A DNA stretch of 64,000 bases from Formosa sp. L2A11 (GTDB lineage Bacteria > Bacteroidota > Bacteroidia > Flavobacteriales > Flavobacteriaceae), in contig NZ_CP047028.1 of NCBI RefSeq assembly GCF_009796865.1, positions 930,001-994,000 on the forward strand, written 5' to 3'. Positions 51,442 through 59,529 of the stretch are shown here, one piece after another. The notes below the pieces were generated by a model. That model saw nothing but the letters and a program-made list of their open reading frames with translations, was not told the DNA's origin and made no database searches. Position 1 is the stretch's first letter. Each line of letters starts with the position of its first letter. The translations under genes were made by a program, and so were the position numbers.

Positions 51442-52017
51442 ATGAAACGTATTGTAATTTTCGCTTCTGGATCTGGATCGAATGCTGAAAACTTAATAAA
51501 ATATTTTAAAACAAAAACTAACGCTTCGGTAACGTTGGTTCTTACAAATAACCCACATGCAAAGGTACTTGATCGATGCAAAAACTTAAAAGTTAGTGCT
51601 TTATCATTTAATAAAGTTGCTTTTACAGAGACCGAAGACGTTTTAAACCTATTAAAAAGCGCAAAACCAGATCTTATAATTCTGGCCGGTTTTTTATGGA
51701 AATTCCCCGAAAGTATACTAAATAAGTATCCCAACATGGTTATTAATGTGCATCCTGCTTTATTACCTAAATTTGGAGGAAAAGGCATGTATGGTATGCG
51801 TGTTCATGAAGCTATAGTTGCAAATAAAGAGCCTGAAACAGGAATTACAATTCATTATGTAAATGAAAATTATGATGAAGGTGCAACAATCTTTCAAGCC
51901 ACTTGCCCTGTTTTAAGCACAGACACAGCAGATGATGTTGCCGCTAAAATTCACGAATTAGAAATGGAACACTTCCCTGTTATTGTTGAAAAAGTTTTAA
52001 ACCAAAAGGAAGCTTAA
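51442..52017 (+). CDS. purN: Phosphoribosylglycinamide formyltransferase
   Basis: 191 residues. 'IVIFASGSGSNAENLI' (about 4-19) binds phosphate, and 'VINVHPALLPKFGGKGMYG' holds the catalytic Asn-x-His (Asn and His near 106-108). The Asp in 'YDEGATIFQ' completes the triad. Transfers formyl from 10-formyl-THF to GAR in purine biosynthesis. Followed after 5 bp by an RNase H gene on the same strand. Confidence 0.96.
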   Translation: MKRIVIFASGSGSNAENLIKYFKTKTNASVTLVLTNNPHAKVLDRCKNLKVSALSFNKVAFTETEDVLNLLKSAKPDLIILAGFLWKFPESILNKYPNMVINVHPALLPKFGGKGMYGMRVHEAIVANKEPETGITIHYVNENYDEGATIFQATCPVLSTDTADDVAAKIHELEMEHFPVIVEKVLNQKEA

Positions 52018-52022
52018 AATAG

Positions 52023-52658
52023 ATGTCTAAAAAGAAAAAATACTACACCGTTTGGAAAGGTCATAAAGTAGGCGTTTACGAAACCTGGAATGCATGTAAA
52101 GCGCAAACCAAAGATTATCCTAGCGCCGTTTATAAATCGTTCCCTACGCTTGAGGCTGCAACACATGCCCTAAACAGCAATCCTAAAGATTTTATTGGTA
52201 ATAAAAAGTTTACAAGCGGTTTAAATTCTGAAGAATTAAAAAAAATAGGAAAACCCAATTACAATTCTATTTCTGTTGATGCTGCTTCTAGTGGAAATCC
52301 GGGAATAATGGAGTACAGAGGTGTAGATACAAAAACAAAAAGACAACTTTTTATACAAGGTCCTTTTAAACAAGGCACAAATAATATAGGCGAATTTTTA
52401 GCGATTGTTCACGGCTTAGCCCTTTTAAAAAAGAACAACAGCAACTTACTAATGTACACAGATTCTCGCACAGCCATAAGTTGGGTTAAAAAGAAAAAAT
52501 GCAACACGAAACTAGAACGAACAGACAAAAATAAGGATGTGTTTGATTTAATAGATCGTGCTGAATTTTGGCTTAAAAACAACGATTATGTTACAACTAT
52601 AGTAAAATGGGAAACTAAAGCTTGGGGAGAAATTCCTGCTGATTTTGGAAGAAAATAA
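52023..52658 (+). CDS. Ribonuclease H1 with N-terminal hybrid-binding (viroplasmin) domain
   Basis: 211 residues. The N-terminal 'YYTVWKGHKVGVYETWNACK' is a caulimovirus-viroplasmin/RNase H1 hybrid-binding domain. The catalytic domain has the DEDD set: Asp in 'SVDAASSGNPG', Glu in 'NIGEFLAIVHGL', Asp in 'MYTDSRTAISWV' and the last Asp in 'EIPADFGRK'. It removes RNA from RNA-DNA hybrids. Probably co-transcribed with purN (5-bp gap). Convergent with the M1 peptidase gene, 17 bp away; no clear terminator seen. Confidence 0.93.
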   Translation: MSKKKKYYTVWKGHKVGVYETWNACKAQTKDYPSAVYKSFPTLEAATHALNSNPKDFIGNKKFTSGLNSEELKKIGKPNYNSISVDAASSGNPGIMEYRGVDTKTKRQLFIQGPFKQGTNNIGEFLAIVHGLALLKKNNSNLLMYTDSRTAISWVKKKKCNTKLERTDKNKDVFDLIDRAEFWLKNNDYVTTIVKWETKAWGEIPADFGRK

Positions 52659-52675
52659 CAGGAATTATCACCTTT

Positions 52676-54628
52676 TTATCCTTTAGCATTCCATACATTA
52701 TTGCTTCTATCTATATCTGGTACTTGATGTTCTGAATCTATAGTTACATGAATAATTTTAGAGGTTGTATTTACGTGAAATTGTGCTGTTTTACCAAACT
52801 TCCAAATTTCTACAGGGACTTTAAATTCGTGTGTTTTTCCGTTTGCTTCTTCTACACTAACCAAAACAGGCATAACCATTTGCTGGTTGTTAGCGACTGA
52901 AATAGTAGCACCATTAGCCACCTTTTCTTTAACATAATCTACGCCTGTAACAGCTTGATCTAACTGCCAATTATTATGAAACCATCCTAACCAAAACCAA
53001 GATAAGTCTTCGCCAGAACCATTATCCATACTTCTGAAAAAATCTTCAGGTTTTGGGTGTTTATATGCCCAATTATGAATGTATTGCTTAAAAGCATAAT
53101 CAAATTTATCAGGACCAAGAATAACCTCTCTTAGAAGCACCAATCCAAATGCAGATTTAAAGTAAGCTAAGGGATGTACAAACTCACGTCCCATATCGTC
53201 GGCTGGCGACATTAACGTTGGACCATCTTTACAATCTTCCATCACCTTAATTATTTCATCGGCAGGATTTCCTCCTCCAGAAGCATATTCGCCATCTCTT
53301 TTTGGCGCAAATTCTCCTTTATTAAAATTATCATGTGCATAAATATCAATAAAGGTATTAAAGCCTTCATCCATAAAAGGAAATCTTCTTTCATCAGACC
53401 CTACAATCATAGGAAACCACGTGTGTCCAATTTCATGAGCTGCAAGTAAAAACATGCTATATGGTTCGGACTTCCAACTATTAAATGCTAATCCTGGATA
53501 TTCCATTCCTCCAACAGGTCCGGCAACACTAGTCGCTACAGCATACGGATATTCAAACCATTTATTAGAAAATTCTTCAACAGAAAACTTTGTAAACTCT
53601 GTAGATCTAGCCCAAGCTTTATTATTTTTTGTAGACGCAACAGGATAAACAGATTGTGCTAAAGCCGTTTTACCACTTGGCAAATTAATTTTAGCAGCAT
53701 CCCAGATATATCCTTTAGACATTGCCCAAGCAACATCTCTTGTATTATTCATTTTAAAATGCCATGTTGTGGTTCCTTTTTTAGTATTAGTTACAGGTTT
53801 ATTTAATTCTTTAGCACTTCTTATAAAAACTGTTTTATCAGACTCGCTAGCTTCTTTTAATCGTTTAAGTGTTTTAGCACTTAAAATATCGTCACCATTC
53901 ATTAATTTACCAGCACCAACAACAACTTGATCCGATGGCACAGTAACTTCATAATCTATGGTTCCGTAATCTAAATACATTTCTCCACTTCCAACAAAAG
54001 GCAAGGTGTTCCAACCGTAATAATCATCGTAAACACATAGTCTTGGGTACCAATAAGAGAACTCAAAAATTTCCCCATCGTCTGCATCCATATAACCCGA
54101 TCGTCCTCCACTACTTCTTGTTTGTAACACATAAGAATATGTTATAGAAAGCGAAATATCTTCGTTAGAGTTTAGCACATCATCTAATCGTATTTGCATA
54201 CGAGTCCCATGAATATAATAAGCTATATCCTGCCACGTTTTATTTTTTAAAACACGGATACTACTAATTTTATATCCTGAATCTGATTTTTCATTAGCAC
54301 CTTTTAACTGGCCAGCCTTAGAGTCTGTATTACCAATATTTTGATCTAATTGCAACCATAAAGATTCTAATTGATCTGGACTATTGTTTGTATAATCTAT
54401 GACAACCTCGCCTTTAAGCAAATACGAATTTACATCGAAGGAAGCCTTAACGGTATAATCTGCTTCGTTTTGCCAATAACCAGAACTTGGTTTTCCTGAG
54501 GCGCTTCTAACAGAATTTCCGTTATGTTGATAAAAATCAGTAGTAAAAATTTGTGAAGAATTGTACTGTGCACTTGCCGTATATAATGTTAAAAACATTA
54601 AAAAAGCTAGATAATTAGAGGATTTCAT
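52676..54628 (-). CDS. Secreted M1-family (gluzincin) metallopeptidase
   Basis: 650 residues. Signal peptide ends 'YTASAQ' (about 20). The N-terminal beta domain is followed by the catalytic domain with 'VAGPVGGMEYPGLAF' (the GxMEN-like exopeptidase motif is altered to 'GGMEYP'). The HExxH zinc motif 'AHEIGHTWFP' is near 396-405 and the third ligand Glu in 'MDEGFNTFID' near 420. All three zinc ligands are present, so it is probably active. Transcribed alone from the 257-bp gap before the PfkB gene. Confidence 0.93.
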   Translation of the reverse strand: MKSSNYLAFLMFLTLYTASAQYNSSQIFTTDFYQHNGNSVRSASGKPSSGYWQNEADYTVKASFDVNSYLLKGEVVIDYTNNSPDQLESLWLQLDQNIGNTDSKAGQLKGANEKSDSGYKISSIRVLKNKTWQDIAYYIHGTRMQIRLDDVLNSNEDISLSITYSYVLQTRSSGGRSGYMDADDGEIFEFSYWYPRLCVYDDYYGWNTLPFVGSGEMYLDYGTIDYEVTVPSDQVVVGAGKLMNGDDILSAKTLKRLKEASESDKTVFIRSAKELNKPVTNTKKGTTTWHFKMNNTRDVAWAMSKGYIWDAAKINLPSGKTALAQSVYPVASTKNNKAWARSTEFTKFSVEEFSNKWFEYPYAVATSVAGPVGGMEYPGLAFNSWKSEPYSMFLLAAHEIGHTWFPMIVGSDERRFPFMDEGFNTFIDIYAHDNFNKGEFAPKRDGEYASGGGNPADEIIKVMEDCKDGPTLMSPADDMGREFVHPLAYFKSAFGLVLLREVILGPDKFDYAFKQYIHNWAYKHPKPEDFFRSMDNGSGEDLSWFWLGWFHNNWQLDQAVTGVDYVKEKVANGATISVANNQQMVMPVLVSVEEANGKTHEFKVPVEIWKFGKTAQFHVNTTSKIIHVTIDSEHQVPDIDRSNNVWNAKG

Positions 54629-54854
54629 AATAGAAAATATTGTATTTTATATCTAAGGTAAACATTCATAACAAAAAACAATTTACACTTGTTCATTTTT
54701 ACCAAACATGCAAAAGCAGAGATTATTATTTAATTATTCAAATTAAAACACATCGTTAATTACAAAATAAGCAACAAACCCGCATAAGTAAAGGGCATAT
54801 AAAAACAATAGTATTCTAAATAAACTTTGTTTATGCTTTAGCCGTTAAAAGACC

Positions 54855-54862
54855 TATATTTG
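54855..54862 (+). promoter_or_regulatory. -7 promoter element of the PfkB-type kinase gene
   Basis: TATATTTG, perfect TAnnTTTG, 23 bp before the ATG. A TTTG at 54826-54829 may act as -33 although the spacing of 25 is long. Confidence 0.45.
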
Positions 54863-54885
54863 CAAAAAAACATTAGCCCTCTTTT

Positions 54886-55812
54886 ATGAGTAAATTAGTT
54901 ATTGTAGGTACCGTAGCGTTTGATGCTATTGAAACACCTTTCGGAAAAACCGATAAAATTCTTGGTGGCGCTGCCACTTATATAGGACTTTCTGCTTCTC
55001 AATTTAATGTAGATAGCGCTGTAGTTTCTGTAGTAGGAAATGATTTTCCTCAAGAATATATAGATTTATTATCTAATAAAAACATAGACGTTTCTGGTTT
55101 AGAAATTGTAAAAGACGGAAAAACATTCTTCTGGAGTGGCCGTTACCATTACGACATGAATACTAGAGATACTTTAGCAACAGAGCTAAACGTATTAGCA
55201 GATTTTAATCCTATAGTTCCTGATGCATATAAAAATGCTGAAGTTGTTATGTTAGGTAATTTACACCCTTTGGTACAACTTGGTGTTTTAGACCAAATGA
55301 CAACAAAGCCAAAATTAGCCATTTTAGATACTATGAATTTCTGGATGGATAATGCTTTAGAAGATTTACATAAAGTAATTGCTAGAGTAGATGTGCTTAC
55401 TATTAACGATGAAGAAGCAAGACAATTAACAGGAGAATATTCTTTAGTTAATGCCGCTCAAAAAATCTTTGAATTAGGACCTCAATTTGTAGTTATTAAA
55501 AAAGGAGAACACGGTGCTTTATTATTTCATAAAGACAACATTTTCTCTGCACCAGCATTACCATTAAAAAGTGTATTCGATCCAACAGGAGCTGGAGATA
55601 CTTTTGCAGGAGGATTTGCAGGATTTTTAGCCAATTCTGGAGAATACACATTTGAGAACATGAAAACAGCCATTATATATGGTTCGGCTTTAGCCTCCTT
55701 CTGTGTTGAAGAATTTGGTACGGAACGTTTACAAAAAGTCACGACAGACGAATTAAACATGCGACTGAAACAATTCAAGGACTTAACAACATTCAATATA
55801 GATTTATCATAA
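54886..55812 (+). CDS. PfkB-family carbohydrate or nucleoside kinase
   Basis: 308 residues. N-terminal 'LVIVGTVAFDAIETPFGKT' and 'LGGAATYIGLSASQF' are the first PfkB signature region. 'DPTGAGDTFAGGFAGFLA' near 231-248 is the second, with the catalytic Asp in GAGD. The sugar or nucleoside is not evident; adenosine kinase-like members are common beside purF. A terminator follows 6 bp after the stop, so it is probably a separate transcript from purF, which starts 54 bp later. Confidence 0.9.
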   Translation: MSKLVIVGTVAFDAIETPFGKTDKILGGAATYIGLSASQFNVDSAVVSVVGNDFPQEYIDLLSNKNIDVSGLEIVKDGKTFFWSGRYHYDMNTRDTLATELNVLADFNPIVPDAYKNAEVVMLGNLHPLVQLGVLDQMTTKPKLAILDTMNFWMDNALEDLHKVIARVDVLTINDEEARQLTGEYSLVNAAQKIFELGPQFVVIKKGEHGALLFHKDNIFSAPALPLKSVFDPTGAGDTFAGGFAGFLANSGEYTFENMKTAIIYGSALASFCVEEFGTERLQKVTTDELNMRLKQFKDLTTFNIDLS

Positions 55813-55814
55813 AA

Positions 55815-55844
55815 AACACGCGCTTGTAAAAAAGCGCGTTTTTT
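55815..55844. terminator. Terminator between the PfkB gene and purF
   Basis: ACGCGCTT (55818-55825), loop of 6, AAGCGCGT (55832-55839), then T-run. Confidence 0.9.
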
Positions 55845-55866
55845 AATTAATTTTATTATATATACA

Positions 55867-57762
55867 ATGAGCGATGCTTTAAAACATGAATGCGGTATAG
55901 CACTCATAAGACTTTTAAAACCATTAGAATACTATAAAGAAAAATATGGTACTGCATTTTATGGTGTAAATAAAATGTATTTAATGATGGAAAAACAACA
56001 CAATCGTGGTCAAGATGGTGCTGGTTTTGCAAGTATTAAATTAGACACTCAGCCAGGCGAACGTTACATAAGCAGAGTACGATCTAATGCTCAACAACCT
56101 ATTCAAGATATATTTGCTCAAATTAACGGAAGAATAAATCAAGAATTAGTAGAACACCCAGAATATACTGATGATGTAGAGCTTCAAAAAAAACACATCC
56201 CTTATTTAGGAGAAGTGCTTTTAGGCCATGTACGTTATGGTACATTTGGAAAGAATAGTGTAGAAAGTGTACACCCGTTTTTAAGACAAAACAACTGGAT
56301 GCACAGAAACCTTATTCTTGCTGGAAACTTTAACATGACTAATGTTAACGAATTATTTGATAATTTAATTCGTCTTGGACAACACCCTAAAGAAAAAGCC
56401 GACACCATTACTATAATGGAAAAAATTGGTCATTTCTTAGACGATTCTGTTGCAAAAAAATACAAACAATTAAAAGCAGAAGGCTATTCTAAAACAGAAT
56501 GCTCGCCTTTAATTGCCGAACGCTTAAACGTTGGTAAAATTTTAAAAAGAGCTGGTAAAAATTTCGATGGTGGTTTTGCTATGGCCGGAATGTTAGGACA
56601 CGGAGATTCTTTTGTTTTACGTGATCCTGCAGGAATTAGACCAGCATATTACTACCAAGACGATGAAGTGGTTGTTGTTGCTTCAGAACGCCCCGTAATT
56701 CAAACTGTTTTTAATGTAGATTTCGATCAAGTAAAAGAACTAGATCCGGGTCATGCTATTATTACTAAAAAATCTGGGGAAGTAAAAATCGAAAAGATTT
56801 TAGAACCTACAGAACGCAAAGCATGTTCTTTCGAACGTATTTATTTCTCTAGAGGAAGTGATGCAGAAATATACCAAGAACGTAAAACATTAGGTAAATT
56901 ATTAATGCCTAAAGTTCTTGAAACTATTAATTACGACACCAAAAACTCTGTTTTTTCTTATATTCCTAACACAGCAGAATCATCGTTTTACGGGATGATA
57001 GAATCTGTTGAAGATTATTTAAATAAAAGAAAAACAAAAGCCATAATTGAAGGTAAAGATTTATCTGAAGAGCAAGTTACCGAAATACTAAAAGAACGTC
57101 CTAGAATTGAAAAAATCGCAATTAAAGATGCTAAGCTTCGTACATTTATAACAGAAGACAGCAGTCGAGACGATTTAGTAGAACACGTTTACGATGTTAC
57201 TTACGGCGTTATTAAAAACACCGATAATATTGTAATTATAGACGATAGTATTGTTCGCGGTACCACACTTAAGAAAAGCATTATTAGAATGCTAGATCGC
57301 TTACACCCTAAGCGTATTGTTGTAGTATCTTCTGCTCCACAAATTCGTTACCCAGATTGTTACGGTATAGATATGGCAAACCTAGAAAGCTTAGTTGCTT
57401 TTAGAGCCATGTTAAGCTTACTTAAAGATCAAAATAAATATCATTTAATAGAAGAGACTTATAAAAAATGTATCGCTCAAGTAGATATGAAAGACACACT
57501 GGTTCAGAACTTTGTTAAGGATTTATATGATGAATTTACAGATGATGAATTATCTATAAAAATAGCAGAACTTATTTCTGACGACACAATTAATGCTGAA
57601 GTTTACACCATTTTCCAAAGTGTTGAAAACTTAAATAAAGCGTGTCCTAAAAATTTAGGTGACTGGTATTTTACAGGAAATTATCCAACTCCTGGAGGTA
57701 ATCGTGTGGTTAACAGAGCATACATTAATTTCTACGAAGGCAACAACCAACGTGCTTATTAA
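55867..57762 (+). CDS. purF: Amidophosphoribosyltransferase
   Basis: 631 residues, longer than E. coli PurF (505), as is usual in Bacteroidota. The Ntn glutamine-hydrolase Cys is residue 9 ('KHECGIALIRL'), so a short propeptide must be removed. The PRPP loop is 'NIVIIDDSIVRGTTLKKS' around 455-472. 'GTFGKNSVESVHPFLRQ' and 'SERPVIQTVF' are glutaminase-domain landmarks. It makes phosphoribosylamine, the first committed step of purine synthesis. It begins 22 bp after the hairpin of the preceding terminator. Confidence 0.96.
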   Translation: MSDALKHECGIALIRLLKPLEYYKEKYGTAFYGVNKMYLMMEKQHNRGQDGAGFASIKLDTQPGERYISRVRSNAQQPIQDIFAQINGRINQELVEHPEYTDDVELQKKHIPYLGEVLLGHVRYGTFGKNSVESVHPFLRQNNWMHRNLILAGNFNMTNVNELFDNLIRLGQHPKEKADTITIMEKIGHFLDDSVAKKYKQLKAEGYSKTECSPLIAERLNVGKILKRAGKNFDGGFAMAGMLGHGDSFVLRDPAGIRPAYYYQDDEVVVVASERPVIQTVFNVDFDQVKELDPGHAIITKKSGEVKIEKILEPTERKACSFERIYFSRGSDAEIYQERKTLGKLLMPKVLETINYDTKNSVFSYIPNTAESSFYGMIESVEDYLNKRKTKAIIEGKDLSEEQVTEILKERPRIEKIAIKDAKLRTFITEDSSRDDLVEHVYDVTYGVIKNTDNIVIIDDSIVRGTTLKKSIIRMLDRLHPKRIVVVSSAPQIRYPDCYGIDMANLESLVAFRAMLSLLKDQNKYHLIEETYKKCIAQVDMKDTLVQNFVKDLYDEFTDDELSIKIAELISDDTINAEVYTIFQSVENLNKACPKNLGDWYFTGNYPTPGGNRVVNRAYINFYEGNNQRAY

Positions 57763-57918
57763 TAAGCTTTTACAGCCGTAAAGATGATTTAAACGTCATA
57801 AAAACACGTTTTACCTGATAATAATGCACTTAATCTAAAAGATTATTTGATAATACATAAATACTCTAATTTGGCACGACCATAACATAAGTAGGTTAAG
57901 TTCATGGTAGATTTGGGG

Positions 57919-57951
57919 CAAAAAAGGTGAACTAACGTTCACCTTTTTTAT
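57919..57951. terminator. Terminator about 160 bp after purF
   Basis: AAAAAGGTGAAC (57921-57932), loop TAAC, GTTCACCTTTTT (57937-57948), then T-run. Confidence 0.9.
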
Positions 57952-58287
57952 GTTTAAAACATTACCATTTTACCTAGACACGCACAAATACCTAAAACAG
58001 TATAGCTTGTAGCACAACTTTTCTAAATTATATATTCTTTTTTAATCATCTATCTATTCAAAAAAAACATATTAGCTCCTACTTAATAAGATCTAAATCT
58101 TCAACATTAAGAAACACACTTATATATAAGTATAAAAATATTTTTAAAATATAACTATATATACTATTAGGTTTCACAAATCAAAACAACATAGTTTCTT
58201 AACCAAATTAATCATAGTGTTAGCCTAAAAAGAGTAAAACTACACGAGATTACCCTAAACATATACAATATTACCTTTAATAATTGG

Positions 58288-58305
58288 TAACATTAATTTA
58301 ACGGT
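58288..58305 (+). promoter_or_regulatory. PHO-box-like repeat upstream of the two-domain secreted protein
   Basis: TAACATT-AATT-TAACGGT, 5 of 7 positions shared between repeats. The surrounding 19-mer (58284-58302) is identical to 4737-4755 near the PiT gene. Confidence 0.4.
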
Positions 58306-58334
58306 TAAAATAGTATACAATATTGCCAATATCG

Positions 58335-58368
58335 TTGTTTTCTAACAACTGTAACGCACATATATTTG
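58335..58368 (+). promoter_or_regulatory. Promoter of the two-domain secreted protein gene
   Basis: TTG (58335-58337) and TATATTTG (58361-58368), spacer 23 bases, 27 bp before the start codon. Confidence 0.5.
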
Positions 58369-58395
58369 CAGTGTTAATCGTTAAGAAAAACACTT

Positions 58396-59001
58396 ATGAA
58401 AAAATTTATCACACTTAGTATTTGTCTGTTAGTAATGACTTCTAGCATTGCAGCTACTTATGCAAACATCTCTTTATCTAAAAAAGATGATGCAACGAAA
58501 AAGGAAATTACATTGACATTGAATGATGTAAAGGCAGGACAAAAATTATCTATTGAAGACGAAAACGGAGTTATTTTATATAATCAAACAATTCAAAAAT
58601 CTGGAGTTTATAATAATAGATTTGATTTATCTGCATTACCTAATGGAGATTACCATTTTGAACACGAAAAAGATCATTACACAAAATTAATTCCTTTTAC
58701 AGTTTCTTTAGGAGAAGTTAATTTTGATAAGGCTAATGAAAAAATAATTTACAAGCCTATAGTAAAAGTTAAAAATGATTACATATACGTATCTAAATTA
58801 GATTTAGAAAAAGATGATGTAAAAATTGACATCTATTACTCTGCTAAAAACAAAAGTGAATTTCAATTAGTGCACTCAGATAAAATCTCAGACACTGTAA
58901 AAATTGAGCGCGCATACCGCTTATCAGAATTACACAAAGGAAATTACAAAGTGATAATCAATAGTAACGGTAAAAGCTACATTGAAAACTTTAAAATATA
59001 G
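58396..59001 (+). CDS. Secreted two-domain protein, unknown
   Basis: 201 residues with a signal peptide ('ITLSICLLVMTSSIAATYA', cleavage near 23). The mature part is two beta-sandwich-like domains, about 32-100 and 108-201, each with a similar ending ('FDLSALPNGDYHFEHE' and 'YRLSELHKGNYKVIINSNG'). They resemble T9SS type A or Ig-like repeats but are not a standard sorting signal: the final 'IENFKI' is short and the first copy is internal. It has its own promoter and terminator and a PHO-like box, which suggests phosphate-responsive expression (inference). Function unknown. Confidence 0.75.
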   Translation: MKKFITLSICLLVMTSSIAATYANISLSKKDDATKKEITLTLNDVKAGQKLSIEDENGVILYNQTIQKSGVYNNRFDLSALPNGDYHFEHEKDHYTKLIPFTVSLGEVNFDKANEKIIYKPIVKVKNDYIYVSKLDLEKDDVKIDIYYSAKNKSEFQLVHSDKISDTVKIERAYRLSELHKGNYKVIINSNGKSYIENFKI

Positions 59002-59051
59002 TTTTAAATAAATAGTATTTCATTATACTATTAAATTTAGTTAGTTTGTTT

Positions 59052-59088
59052 GTAAGAGTGGGACTGGTTATCTCACTCTTTTTTTATG
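59052..59088. terminator. Terminator of the two-domain protein gene (repeat copy 1)
   Basis: AAGAGTGGGA (59054-59063), loop, TCTCACTCTT (59071-59080), seven T, then ATGCC. The right half and tail match the terminator at 63814-63839. Confidence 0.85.
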
Positions 59089-59397
59089 CCCAAAAATTAA
59101 CCCCCCATCAATACTAAAATTGTATTCTCTATAACACCTCCTTTATTAATCAAAGCCATTGTAATTCTTATACAAATAGCAAGATTAAGATTAGAACCTC
59201 CTTCTTAATAATTAGAAAAAACGACTACTTTCTAATTAACTAAATTCCAAAAAAATCAAGTAAATATTTGCTCAAATAACAAATTTTAAATTAAACATTC
59301 ATTCTTTTAACAAAATCAATTTAAAAACAGCAAAAAAAAGTAATTACGAAATACACATCCTTTAGATAACCTATATATTTAGACTAGGAAACATTAT

Positions 59398-59448
59398 AAA
59401 AAATCAGACAAACAGCTTGTGCTTTAAAAGCATATAGCCGGATTTTTT
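59398..59448. promoter_or_regulatory. Nested hairpin element upstream of the amidohydrolase pair
   Basis: Outer arms AAAAAATC (59398-59405) and GATTTTTT (59441-59448). Inner stem GCT-TGCTTT (59415-59417, 59420-59425) and AAAGCA-AGC (59427-59432, 59436-59438) with a one-base loop. Ends in a T-run, so it could be an attenuator or terminator 81 bp before the start codon. Confidence 0.45.
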
Positions 59449-59529
59449 ATTCCATAAGATTAACATCATGTTTTCTATAATTATCAAGTTCAAACAGCTA
59501 ATAATTAACACTAAAAAAAAGAATACTAA

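Larger units (their letters stand above)
57763..58395. other. 633-bp intergenic region
   Basis: Holds a small hairpin AAACGT/ACGTTT (57791-57811), the purF terminator (57921-57948), a PHO-like box (58288-58305) and a promoter (58335-58368). No coding sequence seen. Confidence 0.6.
59002..59529. other. 528-bp intergenic region before the amidohydrolases
   Basis: Holds a terminator (59052-59088) and a structured element (59398-59448); otherwise AT-rich with no coding sequence. Confidence 0.6.

Noticed and set aside
54811-54825. TCTAAATAA before the PfkB gene as a metal-regulator site
   Set aside because: A 9-base AT-rich match is expected by chance and it lacks symmetry.
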